DNA of 64,000 bases from Alphaproteobacteria bacterium LSUCC0684. GTDB lineage: Bacteria > Pseudomonadota > Alphaproteobacteria > Puniceispirillales > UBA1172. Positions 54,770-64,000 of this stretch are shown here, piece after piece. Position numbers and translations under genes: made by a program. The notes beneath the pieces are model-generated. The model did no database searches and was not told the origin of the DNA. It was given only the letters and a program-made list of their open reading frames with translations. How positions within the stretch are numbered: the stretch's first letter is position 1; the number at the start of each line of letters is the position of its first letter. The stretch covers positions 2,513,001 to 2,577,000 of the forward strand of contig CP166130.1 in assembly GCA_041228335.1 (NCBI GenBank), in the 5' to 3' direction.

Positions 54770-56281
54770 ATGTTCGATCGGCTGAGTGACAAACTGGGAT
54801 CTGTCCTGGACAAGATCAGGGGCCGCGGCGCCCTCACCGAAGCGGATGTTGATACAGCGCTTCGGGAGGTGAGGCTCGCCCTTCTTGATGCCGATGTCGC
54901 CCTGCCGGTGGTGAAATCCTTCATCGCCCGGGTGCGGGAGCAGGCGGTTGGCCAGGACGTGCTCAAATCGATCAAGCCGGGCCAGATGGTCATCAAGATC
55001 GTGCATGATGCGCTGGTCGAAACACTTGGCCCCGGCGACGCTGAACTGAATATCAGCAAACGCCCGCCGGCGGTGATCCTGATGGTCGGCCTTCAGGGAA
55101 GCGGCAAGACAACCACCACCGGCAAACTGGCGCGGCAGCTCAAGACCCGGCAGAAGAAATCCGTCATGCTGGCCTCCCTCGACGTCACCCGTCCGGCAGC
55201 GCGGGAACAATTGCGCCTGCTCGGCACCGAAGCCGGGGTTGACGTCTTGCCGGAACAGGATGGCGATACACCGCTCAGCATCACCAAACGTGCGCTCAAT
55301 GCCGCGCGGCTGAAATCTTCCGATGTGCTGATCCTTGATACCGCGGGGCGGACAACAATCGACGAAGCCCTGATGGCTGAAGTCCGTGAAGTGGCGACCC
55401 AGGCTGAACCGGCCGAAGTGCTGCTTGTCGCCGATGCCATGACCGGCCAGGATGCCGTCACCACGGCGGCGGCGTTCAAGGAAGCGGTGGGGATCACCGG
55501 CATTGTGCTGACCCGTGCCGATGGCGATGCCCGCGGCGGCGCGGCGCTGTCGATGCGGCAGGTCACCGATTGCCCGATCAAGTTTCTGGGTGTGGGTGAA
55601 AAACAGGACGCGCTTGAGGAATTCAACCCCGAACGCATGGCCGGCCGGATCCTCGGCATGGGCGATGTCGTCGGGCTGGTGGAAAAAGCAGCCGAAACCA
55701 TTGAGGCCGAAGATGCCGAACGCATGGCAAAGCGCATGGCATCCGGCCAGTTCGACATGAACGATTTTCTCTCCCAGCTTCGCCAGCTGAGGAAAATGGG
55801 CGGCATGGGCGGGCTCATGGGAATGCTCCCCGGGATCGGCAAACTCAAGAAACAGATCGAAGCCGCCGGCATCGATGATAAACATTTCAACCGCCAGGAA
55901 GCGATCATCCTGTCGATGACCAGGCGCGAGCGGGTGCAGGTCGCGCTCCTCAACGCATCGCGGCGCAAGCGGATTGCCGAAGGATCGGGAACCTCGGTTC
56001 AGGATGTGAATAAACTCGTCAAGCAGTATCAGGATATGGCCAGGATGATGAAACGCCTTGGCAAGATGGGCGGCGGTGATCCGGCTGCGCTTGCCTCGAT
56101 GCTGGGCGGCGGCGACACCCCCTCGGCTGGAATGCCGGGGATGGGCTCTGGCATGGGCTCAGGCATGGGCGGGTTGCCCGGTCTTGGCGGTAAAGGTTTC
56201 CCCGGCGGATTACCAGGTGGATTGCCAGGCGGGTTTCCCGGCCTCGGCATGCCGAAGGGTGGAAAGAAAAGAAAACGGTAG
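54770..56281 (+). CDS. ffh: Signal recognition particle protein Ffh
   Basis: 503 residues from ATG 54770 (AAAGG upstream); the frame open to 54455 overlaps ftsY and is ignored. N domain MFDRLSDKLGSVLDKIRG, G domain LMVGLQGSGKTTTTGKLARQ, DTAGRTTIDEALM and TRADGDARGG, then the Met-rich M domain binding 4.5S RNA (MGGMGGLMGMLPGI; SRRKRIAEGSGTSVQDVNKL). It ends in a long Met/Gly/Pro-rich tail (about 50 residues) with a basic KKRKR terminus. The 54610-54769 gap carries no SRP RNA. Confidence 0.97.
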   Translation: MFDRLSDKLGSVLDKIRGRGALTEADVDTALREVRLALLDADVALPVVKSFIARVREQAVGQDVLKSIKPGQMVIKIVHDALVETLGPGDAELNISKRPPAVILMVGLQGSGKTTTTGKLARQLKTRQKKSVMLASLDVTRPAAREQLRLLGTEAGVDVLPEQDGDTPLSITKRALNAARLKSSDVLILDTAGRTTIDEALMAEVREVATQAEPAEVLLVADAMTGQDAVTTAAAFKEAVGITGIVLTRADGDARGGAALSMRQVTDCPIKFLGVGEKQDALEEFNPERMAGRILGMGDVVGLVEKAAETIEAEDAERMAKRMASGQFDMNDFLSQLRQLRKMGGMGGLMGMLPGIGKLKKQIEAAGIDDKHFNRQEAIILSMTRRERVQVALLNASRRKRIAEGSGTSVQDVNKLVKQYQDMARMMKRLGKMGGGDPAALASMLGGGDTPSAGMPGMGSGMGSGMGGLPGLGGKGFPGGLPGGLPGGFPGLGMPKGGKKRKR

Positions 56282-56337
56282 AGCATCCCGCTCTGCCCAT
56301 GGCAAAGAGAGTTCTCAGTTCAAGGAAAGGATAGAAC

Positions 56338-56895
56338 ATGGCACTTAAAATCAGACTGGCCCGTGGTGGCGCCAAAAAGCGTCCCTATTACCGCATTGTT
56401 GTTGCCGAAGCATCGGCACCGCGGGATGGCCGTTTTGTCGAACGCGTAGGATCCTATAACCCGATGGTCCCGAAGGATCATCCGGAACGGCTAAACCTTG
56501 ATTCCGAACGGGCAATGTACTGGATCTCCAAAGGGGCAAAGCCGACCGAACGGGTGCAGAAGATGATGGCCCAGCTTGGGCTCATCGAGGCGCCGGCCCT
56601 GCGCGATCAGCCGAAGAAATCCGCACCGGGCAAGAAGCGCCAGGAACGTGAGGCCGAGGCCGCCGCCGCCGCCGCCGCTGCTGCTGAAGCCGCCGCCGAA
56701 GCCGCCGCTGCCGCCACTGAAGCTGAAGAAGCTCCCGCCGCGGAAGCCCCAGCCGAAGAAGCTGCTGCAGAAGAAGCTGCTGCAGAAGCTCCGGCTGAAG
56801 AAACCCCTGCTGAGGAAGCCCCCGCCGCAGAAGCTCCAGCCGAGGAAGCCCCGGCTGAAGACGCCGCTGCTGACGAGGACACGGCACAGAGCTAA
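56338..56895 (+). CDS. rpsP: 30S ribosomal protein S16 with Ala/Glu-rich tail
   Basis: 185 residues; S16 is usually 80-110. Residues 1-85 are the S16 core: [38 protein letters not shown] and [17 protein letters not shown]. From about residue 103 comes a low-complexity tail of Ala, Glu and Pro ([29 protein letters not shown]). Alphaproteobacterial S16 often carries such tails; its use is unknown. rimM begins on the next base. Confidence 0.96.
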   Translation: MALKIRLARGGAKKRPYYRIVVAEASAPRDGRFVERVGSYNPMVPKDHPERLNLDSERAMYWISKGAKPTERVQKMMAQLGLIEAPALRDQPKKSAPGKKRQEREAEAAAAAAAAAEAAAEAAAAATEAEEAPAAEAPAEEAAAEEAAAEAPAEETPAEEAPAAEAPAEEAPAEDAAADEDTAQS

Positions 56896-57426
56896 ATGGT
56901 AGCGCGGAAGGTCTGTCTTGGTGCGATTGCCTCACCCCATGGGGTGAGGGGCATGGTCCGGATCAAGCCCTTCACCGAAGAGGCGGAGAATATCGGGGCG
57001 TATGGGCCGGTCAGTCTGGCCGATGGGCGCCGGTTTTCCCTCTCGGTGCGGAGCGTGGCCAAGGGGATGGTGCTGGCCTCGCTGGAGGGCATTTCCAGCC
57101 GGGACGACGCCGAAGGGTTGAAGGGCGAGCTGATCTATGTTGATCAGGACGCCTTGCCCGACCCTCTCGCCGAAGAGATCTATCACGCCGATCTCATCGG
57201 CCGGATGCTTGTCGATCCATCGCTCGGGGTCATCGGCCGTATCACCGGGGTTTATGATTTCGGGGCCGGATCCATGCTTGAGGTTCAGAGAGACAAGGGC
57301 AGGCCCGTGATAATTCCATTTCCCGAAACGAACCCAATTTCACCCGGAATGGATGATGCCGGAGACGAAATCGTAACGCTCAAGGTTGATCCGGTCTGGC
57401 TGGAAGATGGAGCCGGAAATGGCTGA
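56896..57426 (+). CDS. rimM: Ribosome maturation factor RimM
   Basis: 176 residues. Helps mature the 30S head around S19. N-terminal CLGAIASPHGVRGMVRIKPF and the PRC-barrel region LIGRMLVDPSLGVIGRITGV and GAGSMLEVQRDKGRPVIIPF are clear. Start abuts the rpsP stop; its TGA lies inside the trmD start (eight-base overlap). Confidence 0.95.
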   Translation: MVARKVCLGAIASPHGVRGMVRIKPFTEEAENIGAYGPVSLADGRRFSLSVRSVAKGMVLASLEGISSRDDAEGLKGELIYVDQDALPDPLAEEIYHADLIGRMLVDPSLGVIGRITGVYDFGAGSMLEVQRDKGRPVIIPFPETNPISPGMDDAGDEIVTLKVDPVWLEDGAGNG

Positions 57427-58162
57427 AGGGGGTAGGAAAGGGTCAGATACGGCGTGCTGGCAGGTTCGCATCTGCACGCTTTTCCCGGAGATGTTTCCGG
57501 GCCCGCTCGGCCAGTCGCTTGCGGGCAAGGCGCTTCGGAACGGGATCTGGTCGCTTGAACTGATCGATATACGGGATCATGGCATTGGCCGGCATCGGAT
57601 GGTCGATGATACGCCCTTTGGTGGCGGGCCGGGGATGGTGATGCGGCCGGATGTGATGGATGCCGCGCTCAATACCGCGATGGAGGGGTTCGGCAAAGAC
57701 ACGCCGAGGATTTACTTCTCGCCCCGCGGCCGAAAGCTTGATCAGGCGATGGCCGAGGAGCTTGCCGCCGAGCCCCGGGTGATCATGATTGCCGGCCGCT
57801 ATGAGGGCCTTGACCAGCGGGTGATCGATCATGCCGGGCTTGCCGAGGTCAGCATCGGGGATTATGTGCTCTCAGGCGGTGAACTGCCGGCTCTTGTTGC
57901 GATCGATGCGGTGGTGCGGCTCCTCCCAGGTGTCATGGGTAACGCCAACGCCCATGCCGAAGACAGTTTTTCCACCGGGCTTCTGGAACATCCGCTCTAC
58001 ACCCAGCCCCGGGAATGGCAGGGGATGGAGGTGCCATCGGTACTGACAGGCGGCAACCATCAGGCGATTGCCGACTGGCGGCTTGAAGAGGCCATTGCCG
58101 TGACCCGGGCGCGCCGCCCGGATCTGTGGCAGGCGTGGCAGAACAAGGAAAGCAAGAAATAA
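57419..58162 (+). CDS. trmD: tRNA (guanine-37-N1)-methyltransferase
   Basis: 247 residues from ATG 57419 (GGAG upstream; open to 57386). The knotted SAM site is visible as IAGRYEGLDQRVID and VSIGDYVLSGGELPALV; also DDTPFGGGPGMVMRPDVM and EHPLYTQPREWQGMEVPSVL. It makes m1G37, preventing frameshifts. Coupled to rimM by overlap. Confidence 0.96.
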   Translation: MAEGGRKGSDTACWQVRICTLFPEMFPGPLGQSLAGKALRNGIWSLELIDIRDHGIGRHRMVDDTPFGGGPGMVMRPDVMDAALNTAMEGFGKDTPRIYFSPRGRKLDQAMAEELAAEPRVIMIAGRYEGLDQRVIDHAGLAEVSIGDYVLSGGELPALVAIDAVVRLLPGVMGNANAHAEDSFSTGLLEHPLYTQPREWQGMEVPSVLTGGNHQAIADWRLEEAIAVTRARRPDLWQAWQNKESKK

Positions 58163-58164
58163 GT

Positions 58165-58200
58165 GCCATGCCATCCCTTTGGGGGTGACAGACGGCATGG
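58165..58200 (+). ncRNA. Stem-loop between trmD and rplS, possible leader structure
   Basis: CCATGCC (58166-58172) pairs with GGCATGG (58194-58200); inside, ATCCC can pair with GGGGT around a CTTT loop. There is no U-tract, and it lies 70 bases before the rplS ATG. It could be a ribosomal-protein leader or a processing/attenuation element. Not matched to a known family by eye. Confidence 0.35.
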
Positions 58201-58269
58201 ACAGTGATATATGGGCGTTCACCGCATTAAAAGGTAGCGCATCGAACCTTGGAATAAGGAGACAGGGCC

Positions 58270-58665
58270 ATGAACATTTTGGATCGTATTGGCCAGAAGG
58301 AAATGGAAAAAGTTGTTGCCGAACGTGAGATTCCGGATTTCGCTCCGGGTGATACGCTTCGGGTTGACGTGAAGGTTGTTGAAGGCACGCGTGAACGCAT
58401 CCAGGCCTTTGAGGGCGTATGCATCGGCCGCAAGGCTGCGGGCGTCAATTCCTCTTTTACGGTGCGCAAGATTTCCTATGGTGAAGGTGTTGAGAGGATC
58501 TTTCCGCTCTACTCCCCTCGTGTTGCCGGCATCACCGTGATGCGCCGAGGCAAGGTTCGCCGTGCCAAACTCTACTATCTGCGTGGCCGGACAGGTAAAG
58601 CTGCCCGTATCGCGGAAAAGACACGTGAGCGCACCACCAAGACCAGCACCGAAGCCAGCGCTTGA
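58270..58665 (+). CDS. rplS: 50S ribosomal protein L19
   Basis: 131 residues. Signature [52 protein letters not shown] and [21 protein letters not shown]19 lies at the 30S-50S interface. AAGGAGA precedes the start. Fourth gene of the rpsP operon; leuC follows after 99 bases. Confidence 0.97.
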   Translation: MNILDRIGQKEMEKVVAEREIPDFAPGDTLRVDVKVVEGTRERIQAFEGVCIGRKAAGVNSSFTVRKISYGEGVERIFPLYSPRVAGITVMRRGKVRRAKLYYLRGRTGKAARIAEKTRERTTKTSTEASA

Positions 58666-58764
58666 CGAAAACCCCCGTCATCGCCATTGGACACGGAACT
58701 CAGGTGTCGTGACGATGGCGGGATCTCTTCTGCCCGTGATGGGCGGATCTTGAGGAGGGGGCCA

Positions 58765-60168
58765 ATGTCCGAACCACGTACACTTTTTGATAAAATCTGG
58801 GATGCCCATCTCGTTCACAAGGATGAAGACGGCTCCAGCCTGATCTATATTGATCGGCACCTTGTTCATGAAGTCACCAGCCCCCAGGCTTTTGAAGGGC
58901 TTCGCCAGGCTGGCCGCAAGGTCGCCTGCCCTGAGCGCACCCTTGCGGTCGCTGACCACAATGTCCCGACGTCAAGCCGGTCCGAGGGCATTGCCGACGT
59001 CGAATCCCGGATACAGGTCGAAGCTCTTGAAAAGAATGCCGCCGATTTCGGGGTGCCGTATTTCGGCATGGATGATATCCGGCAGGGAATAGTCCATGTT
59101 ATCGGGCCGGAGCAGGGCTTCACCCAGCCTGGCATGACCATTGTCTGCGGCGATTCCCATACCGCAACCCATGGTGCCTTTGGTGCGCTGGCTTTCGGCA
59201 TCGGAACATCCGAAGTCGAGCATGTGCTCGCCACCCAGACCCTGATCCAGCAACCGGCCAGAAATATGCGGATTACCGTGGATGGCCTGCCGGGCCCGGG
59301 GGTTACCGCCAAGGATATCATCCTTGCCATCATCGGGAAAATCGGCACTGCCGGCGGCACCGGCCACGTCATCGAATATGCCGGTGAAGCTATCCGCAAT
59401 CTGAGCATGGAAGGCCGGATGACGGTCTGCAACATGTCGATCGAGGCTGGTGCCCGGGCTGGCATGATCGCCCCGGATGAGGTGACGTTCGAATATATCA
59501 AGGGCAAGCCGATGGCGCCCCAGGGCGAGATGTGGGACAGGGCGGTTGCCTGGTGGAAGACACTGCCTTCGGATGAGGGCGCAACCTACGATAAGGAAGT
59601 GGTGATCAAGGCCGCAGATATTGCGCCTACCGTTACCTGGGGAACAAGCCCGGAAGATACGGCGCCGATCACCGGCCATGTACCTGATCCCGCCAAGGTG
59701 TCGAATCCGGCCCAGAAGGCAAAGATCGAGCGTGCTCTTGACTATATGGGGCTGACCCCGGGGATGGCGATCACGGATATTGCCATCGACACCGTCTTCA
59801 TCGGCTCCTGCACCAACAGCCGGATCGAGGATCTGCGCGCCGCCGCCCAGATTGCCGAAGGCCGCAAGGTTGCCGAAGGTGTTCGGGCGATGATCGTGCC
59901 AGGTTCCGGCCTCGTCAAGAAACAGGCTGAAGATGAAGGTCTTGATGCGATCTTCCGTGCCGCAGGCTTTGACTGGCGTGAAGCCGGATGTTCGATGTGT
60001 CTTGCCATGAATGCCGACCGGCTTTCCGAAGGCGAGCGCTGCGCATCGACGTCGAACCGGAATTTCGAAGGCCGTCAGGGCCGTGGCGGACGCACGCATC
60101 TGGTAAGCCCGGAAATGGCAGTTGCCGCAGCCGTCACCGGCAAGCTTGCCGATGTCCGGTCACTCTAG
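58765..60168 (+). CDS. leuC: 3-isopropylmalate dehydratase large subunit
   Basis: 467 residues from ATG 58765 with GAGGAGGGGG upstream (frame open to 58687). Aconitase-type [4Fe-4S] Cys: [14 protein letters not shown] and [10 protein letters not shown]. Also [20 protein letters not shown]. With leuD it isomerises 2- to 3-isopropylmalate. A small hairpin (GACAC/GTGTC) sits in the gap after rplS. Confidence 0.97.
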   Translation: MSEPRTLFDKIWDAHLVHKDEDGSSLIYIDRHLVHEVTSPQAFEGLRQAGRKVACPERTLAVADHNVPTSSRSEGIADVESRIQVEALEKNAADFGVPYFGMDDIRQGIVHVIGPEQGFTQPGMTIVCGDSHTATHGAFGALAFGIGTSEVEHVLATQTLIQQPARNMRITVDGLPGPGVTAKDIILAIIGKIGTAGGTGHVIEYAGEAIRNLSMEGRMTVCNMSIEAGARAGMIAPDEVTFEYIKGKPMAPQGEMWDRAVAWWKTLPSDEGATYDKEVVIKAADIAPTVTWGTSPEDTAPITGHVPDPAKVSNPAQKAKIERALDYMGLTPGMAITDIAIDTVFIGSCTNSRIEDLRAAAQIAEGRKVAEGVRAMIVPGSGLVKKQAEDEGLDAIFRAAGFDWREAGCSMCLAMNADRLSEGERCASTSNRNFEGRQGRGGRTHLVSPEMAVAAAVTGKLADVRSL

Positions 60169-60180
60169 GGAGAACAGATC

Positions 60181-60786
60181 ATGCAGAAATTTGACAACCA
60201 CAAGGGTATTGCCGCCCCGCTCGATATCATCAATATCGACACCGACATGATCATCCCGAAGCAGTTTCTGAAAACGATCAAGCGGACCGGGCTCGGCGCC
60301 AATCTTTTTGATGAGATGAGGTTTGCTCCCGATGGGTCCGAAAAACCTGAATTTGTCCTCAACAAGGAGCCGTGGCGTCATGCCAGCATTCTTGTTGCCG
60401 GGGATAATTTCGGTTGCGGGTCAAGCCGTGAGCACGCCCCCTGGGCGCTCCTCGATTACGGTATCCGGGCGGTGATCTCCACCAGTTTTGCCGATATCTT
60501 CTATAATAACTGCTTCAAGAACGGCATTCTGCCGATCGTCGTTTCCGCCGAAGAACGTGATGCGCTCATGGCGGATGCCCGGGATCCGGAAAATCCGGAA
60601 CTTGAAGTTGATCTCGTCGGGCAGGTCATTCACCGCCCCAATGGTGCGTCGGTATCTTTTGAAATAGATCCTTTCCGCAAGCAGTGCCTGCTTGACGGCC
60701 TTGATGATATCGGGCTGACCATGGAGAAGGATTCCAAGATTACCGCTTTCGCGACGGACCGTCAGCAGAGCCATCCCTGGCTTTGA
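60181..60786 (+). CDS. leuD: 3-isopropylmalate dehydratase small subunit
   Basis: 201 residues. Swivel domain with [39 protein letters not shown] and [20 protein letters not shown]. Partner of leuC, 12 bases upstream; GGGAGAAC provides the ribosome site. Confidence 0.97.
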   Translation: MQKFDNHKGIAAPLDIINIDTDMIIPKQFLKTIKRTGLGANLFDEMRFAPDGSEKPEFVLNKEPWRHASILVAGDNFGCGSSREHAPWALLDYGIRAVISTSFADIFYNNCFKNGILPIVVSAEERDALMADARDPENPELEVDLVGQVIHRPNGASVSFEIDPFRKQCLLDGLDDIGLTMEKDSKITAFATDRQQSHPWL

Positions 60787-60809
60787 TTTCTGGGACAAGG
60801 ATTACTGAA

Positions 60810-61925
60810 ATGGCATTGAACAAGAAACTCATGGTTATGGCCGGTGACGGCATCGGCCCTGAAGTCATGGCAGCAACACTCAAGGTCGCGGACTGGATGG
60901 CCAAGCACCGGTCCCTGAATTTTGATATTTCCGAAGGCTTGGTAGGTGGTGCGGCCTATGATGCCCATGGCACCCCTCTTTCCGATGAAACCCTGGCGGA
61001 TGCCATGGCCGCGGATGCGACTCTTTTTGGTGCGGTGGGTGGCCCGCAATATGATGATCTTCCTTTTGAGTTGAAGCCTGAGCGCGGACTTCTGCAGCTT
61101 CGCAAGGAAATGGATCTCTTTGCCAATCTGCGTCCGGCCATGGTGTTTCCGCCGCTGGTCTCGGCGTCGACCCTGAAACCTGAAGTGGTGTCCGGGCTGA
61201 ATATCATGATCCTCCGGGAATTGACCGGCGGGGTCTATTTTGCCGAACCGCGTGGCCGCCGCACCCGCGAAGACGGCATGGTCGAGGCGTATGATACCAA
61301 TCTTTACACCCCGCCTGAAATTGAGCGTATCGGCCGGGTCGCTTTTGATCTGGCCCGCAAGCGGGATTCCCGGGTGACCAGTGTTGAGAAAGCCAACGTG
61401 ATGCATTCCGGGGTTCTCTGGCGTGAAGTGATGACCGCCCTGCACAAGGCGGAAGGCGAAGGCGTCCGGCTTGATCACATGTATGCCGATAACTGCGCGA
61501 TGCAGCTTGTCCGCAACCCCAAACAGTTTGATGTCATTGTCACGGATAATCTTTTCGGTGATCTGCTCTCGGATTGTGCGGCGATGCTCACGGGATCGCT
61601 CGGGATGCTGCCTTCGGCGTCTCTCGGGGCACCTGATCCGGTAACCGGCAAGCGCTATGCCCTTTATGAGCCGGTTCATGGCTCGGCCCCTGATATCGCG
61701 GGCAAGGGTCTTGCCAATCCCTTGGCGCAGGTTCTCAGTTTCTCGATGCTGCTGCGCTATTCCTTTGATCAGGGTGCTGAAGCAGATCTGCTTGAGGCAG
61801 CGGTCGACAAGGCGTTGAGCGGCGAGGCCCGGACCGGGGATATCATGGCCGAAGGATGCACCCAGACAGGGACAGATGGCATGATCAACGCCGTACTTGA
61901 CGGGTTGGACCAGCTGGCGCGGTAA
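60810..61925 (+). CDS. leuB: 3-isopropylmalate dehydrogenase
   Basis: 371 residues from ATG 60810 (AAGGA nine bases upstream). NAD-dependent beta-decarboxylating dehydrogenase: [64 protein letters not shown] and [15 protein letters not shown]. Third step of leucine synthesis, after leuCD. Confidence 0.97.
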   Translation: MALNKKLMVMAGDGIGPEVMAATLKVADWMAKHRSLNFDISEGLVGGAAYDAHGTPLSDETLADAMAADATLFGAVGGPQYDDLPFELKPERGLLQLRKEMDLFANLRPAMVFPPLVSASTLKPEVVSGLNIMILRELTGGVYFAEPRGRRTREDGMVEAYDTNLYTPPEIERIGRVAFDLARKRDSRVTSVEKANVMHSGVLWREVMTALHKAEGEGVRLDHMYADNCAMQLVRNPKQFDVIVTDNLFGDLLSDCAAMLTGSLGMLPSASLGAPDPVTGKRYALYEPVHGSAPDIAGKGLANPLAQVLSFSMLLRYSFDQGAEADLLEAAVDKALSGEARTGDIMAEGCTQTGTDGMINAVLDGLDQLAR

Positions 61926-61965
61926 ATTTGACCCTTTACAAGGGATATATCGAAAGGACATGGCC

Positions 61966-62991
61966 ATGGGCTATAATATTGCGGTTGCCGGAGCCACGGG
62001 CGCGGTCGGGCGCGAAATGCTCCAGACATTGGCGGAACGGAATTTCCCGGCTGATTCTGTCCATGCCCTGGCCTCACGCGGGTCGGTGGGCAAGATGATT
62101 TCCTATGGTGAAGATAGGGATATCACCGTTGAAGCATTGGAGAGTTTTGACTTCTCAAAGGTTGATATCGTGCTGTTTTCCGCCGGTGGCAGCGTGGCCA
62201 AGGAATACGCCCCCAAAGCCGGTGCCGCCGGAGCGGTGGTGATCGACAATTCGTCGGCTTTCCGTATGGATGATGACGTCCCGCTCATCGTTCCCGAAGT
62301 CAATGGCGATGTGCTGGATGCCTTTCTTGCTGATAAGAACCGCCGCAACATCATCGCCAACCCGAACTGCTCGACCGCCCAGATGGTGGTGGCCTTGAAG
62401 CCGCTGCACGAAGCCTATGGGATTCGCCGGGTGGTGGTATCAACCTACCAGGCGGTTTCCGGTGCTGGCCGTGCGGCGATGGATGAGCTCTTCAACCAGA
62501 CACGTGGCGTCTTCGTGAATGAGCCGGTTCCGCCGGAGCAGTTCACCAAGGAGATCGCTTTTAACGCCATCCCGCATATCGATGTTTTCCTTGATGATGG
62601 TTTCACCAAGGAAGAGTGGAAAATGTCGGCTGAAACCAGGAAGATTCTTGATCCTGCCATCAATGTGGTGGCCCATTGTGTGCGGATTCCCGTCTTCATC
62701 GGACATAGCGAGGCGGTCTTCATTGAATGCGAGAAACCGCTTGATGAAGACGCCGCCCGCGATCTTCTTCGCAAGGCCGAAGGCGTGATCGTGATCGATC
62801 ACCGAGTTGATGAAGGCTATGTAACGCCAAAGGAAAGCGCGGGGGAGGATGCGGTCTATATCTCAAGGCTACGGCGTGATCCAACCGTTGAAAACGGCCT
62901 CGTCTTCTGGTGTGTATCCGATAACCTGCGCAAAGGTGCGGCGCTCAATTCGGTTCAGATTGCCGAAGAACTCGTCAAGCGTGGTCTCTGA
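61966..62991 (+). CDS. asd: Aspartate-semialdehyde dehydrogenase
   Basis: 341 residues. Of two in-frame ATGs (61960, 61966) the second has AAAGGA at better spacing. NADP fold IAVAGATGAVGREMLQTL, catalytic Cys in ANPNCSTAQMVVAL, and HCVRIPVFIGHSEAVFIE. It makes aspartate semialdehyde for lysine/DAP, threonine and methionine, so feeds dapF's pathway. Its end overlaps the convergent pdxY by 17 bases. Confidence 0.96.
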   Translation: MGYNIAVAGATGAVGREMLQTLAERNFPADSVHALASRGSVGKMISYGEDRDITVEALESFDFSKVDIVLFSAGGSVAKEYAPKAGAAGAVVIDNSSAFRMDDDVPLIVPEVNGDVLDAFLADKNRRNIIANPNCSTAQMVVALKPLHEAYGIRRVVVSTYQAVSGAGRAAMDELFNQTRGVFVNEPVPPEQFTKEIAFNAIPHIDVFLDDGFTKEEWKMSAETRKILDPAINVVAHCVRIPVFIGHSEAVFIECEKPLDEDAARDLLRKAEGVIVIDHRVDEGYVTPKESAGEDAVYISRLRRDPTVENGLVFWCVSDNLRKGAALNSVQIAEELVKRGL

Positions 62992-63808
62992 TACGGCTGG
63001 CCGTCTGGCGGACGGCATCGAGCGATATATTGTTCAGATTTTCATTATCGCTGTGCCGTAGCACGTCATCTGCAAGCTGGCTTGCAGAGGTGGCAGCGTC
63101 TTTCCAGCTGGCACCGTTCAGCCAATGGACCATCAGCAGGGCAGCAAAGAGATCGCCAGCACCGGAATACCCGCCACGGTTACGAACAAGAGCAGGTTTT
63201 TCAAATACCGTCATGCCAGATCGGTCGATCCACGCATCAGCGATGCCTGATGGCAGCGCAATACCGGTCACGGCAACACCTTCGATATTGGGATGTGTTG
63301 CGATGATACCGAAAGCGGCCTTTTCGGCGGCCTCCGGGCCGGTGATAGAAGAAGAAGTCAGGTAGCCAAGCTCAAAGGCGTTAGGGGTCAGGATGCTGGC
63401 CTCGGGCAGCAGGCACTCAAGCACGCCGTCTGCCACCGCCTTGTCGACATAGATCCGGCCATGATCACCGATGGCAGGATCAAGAAGCACCGGACCGTTA
63501 CTTTCCTGCCGGTAGCGGGCAAGGGCATCTTTGATGGGGGTAACCTGCCCGGCCCGGCCAATATAGCCGATCATGATCGCGGCGAAATCTGCCCAGATGC
63601 CAAGCTTGGAAAGACCACCGAGAAGATCGGCAAATTCGGTATCAGGCAGCGAGCCCCCGGCGCGAAATCCATGCCCGGGATGGGCTGTCAGTTGGACGGT
63701 ATCAATCCGGCAGAGATGATGTCGTGATCCGGCCATCACCAGTTCTGCCATGGTATTTCCCACCGCCCCGTAAGTGACCGCGGACTGAATTGAAAGAAGC
63801 GCCGACAT
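62975..63808 (-). CDS. pdxY: Pyridoxal kinase
   Basis: About 277 residues from ATG 63808 (open to 63874). Ribokinase-like: LLSIQSAVTYGAVGNTMAEL, IGYIGRAGQV, LLDPAIGDHGRIYVDKAV, LTPNAFELGYLT and the anion-hole/base motif GYSGAGDLFAALLM, where the family usually has GTGD. It phosphorylates pyridoxal to PLP, the cofactor of the several aminotransferases here. Divergent from sdhC. Confidence 0.9.
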   Translation of the reverse strand: MSALLSIQSAVTYGAVGNTMAELVMAGSRHHLCRIDTVQLTAHPGHGFRAGGSLPDTEFADLLGGLSKLGIWADFAAIMIGYIGRAGQVTPIKDALARYRQESNGPVLLDPAIGDHGRIYVDKAVADGVLECLLPEASILTPNAFELGYLTSSSITGPEAAEKAAFGIIATHPNIEGVAVTGIALPSGIADAWIDRSGMTVFEKPALVRNRGGYSGAGDLFAALLMVHWLNGASWKDAATSASQLADDVLRHSDNENLNNISLDAVRQTASRIRDHA

Positions 63809-63893
63809 GAAAGTCTTTCTGCGTTTTTTGAAAACGTCGTTCCGGATAATCTCTCCAAGGCCCAAACGCGACAATTTAGTCTTCTGCTAACAT

Positions 63894-63923
63894 TGACTAA
63901 GGGCATATGATAGATGATATATA
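63894..63923 (+). promoter_or_regulatory. Sigma-70-type promoter of sdhC
   Basis: TTGACT (63894-63899) and TATATA (63918-63923) are 18 bases apart, 24 bases before the sdhC start, with GAGGAAAGG (63931-63939) as ribosome site. It is the best -35/-10 match of the protein-gene leaders examined here. Confidence 0.6.
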
Positions 63924-63947
63924 TCTTGTAGAGGAAAGGTTGACAAC

Positions 63948-64000
63948 ATGGTGCAGGAACGCCCGCTTTCACCACATTTGATGATTTACCGTCGGCAACT
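63948..64000 (+). CDS. sdhC: Succinate dehydrogenase cytochrome b556 subunit (3' end cut by window)
   Basis: Only 17 codons are in the window: MVQERPLSPHLMIYRRQ. RPLSPHLxIYR is the highly conserved N-terminus of SdhC, the membrane heme-anchor of complex II. A strong GAGGAAAGG sits eight bases upstream and a promoter precedes it. The rest of the sdh operon should follow outside the window. Confidence 0.85.
   Translation, partial: MVQERPLSPHLMIYRRQ

Noticed and set aside
54446-55885. A 479-codon open frame on the minus strand across ftsY and ffh
   Set aside because: It is antisense to two unmistakable GTPases; long mirror frames arise from GC-rich codon bias. It has no recognisable domain.

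Overview
The window reads as chromosomal DNA of a free-living alphaproteobacterium. The signs are a CcrM-type GANTC DNA methyltransferase, one perfect CtrA-type site, an electron-transfer flavoprotein:ubiquinone oxidoreductase, a CGPC thioredoxin-TPR protein next to a LON-domain protein and a Trm112 protein, and the order ftsY-ffh-rpsP-rimM-trmD-rplS-leuCDB-asd followed by sdhC. TRAP transport, class III aminotransferases and ankyrin proteins would suit a marine heterotroph (SAR116 or Rhodospirillales-like), but that placement is inference. There is no phage, transposase, integrase or CRISPR array. Coding density is very high, and many neighbouring genes overlap by 1-20 bases.

Region by region: 0-12 kb holds the end of a response regulator, tRNA-Gln(UUG), ispE, a TPR protein, ETF-QO, a family-4-like uracil-DNA glycosylase, a lytic transglycosylase, moaB, rnhB, ccrM and an MFS transporter. 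12-19.6 kb is mostly envelope sugar metabolism (initiating sugar transferase, phosphohexomutase, galU, phosphoheptose isomerase, UDP-glucuronate epimerase) with malate synthase G inserted. 19.7-31.1 kb is an accessory catabolic block: a LysE-type exporter, an NAD-type quinate/shikimate dehydrogenase, a TRAP transporter (dctMQP), a Gfo/Idh/MocA dehydrogenase, a divergent GntR/FCD regulator, a DapA-family lyase, two short-chain dehydrogenases, and a hydrolase/tautomerase/luciferase-like mini-operon. 31.3-36.1 kb holds an unknown exported protein and a set in which a ureohydrolase sits between two class III aminotransferases. tRNA-Gly(GCC) follows.

36.4-48.7 kb carries a WbpE/WbpB-like amino-sugar pair, a prolyl-tRNA editing protein, the CnoX/LON/Trm112/DUF971 group, a UbiH-family hydroxylase, gmhB, ftsK, lolA and a large exonuclease-CBS-nucleotidyltransferase fusion. 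48.7-49.9 kb is the oddest part: a perfect CtrA box, a GANTC site, a 16-codon leader ORF and an ankyrin-repeat gene whose conserved-looking C-terminus lies in another frame after a run of five Gs. 50-64 kb is housekeeping: xthA, dapF, mtaB, the SRP pair ftsY and ffh, the rpsP-rimM-trmD-rplS operon, leucine biosynthesis, asd, pdxY, and the promoter and first codons of sdhC.

The most interesting items are the putatively cell-cycle-controlled ankyrin locus with its frameshift, the three-domain exonuclease-CBS-nucleotidyltransferase, the catabolic block with an unassigned substrate, and the aminotransferase-ureohydrolase-aminotransferase set.
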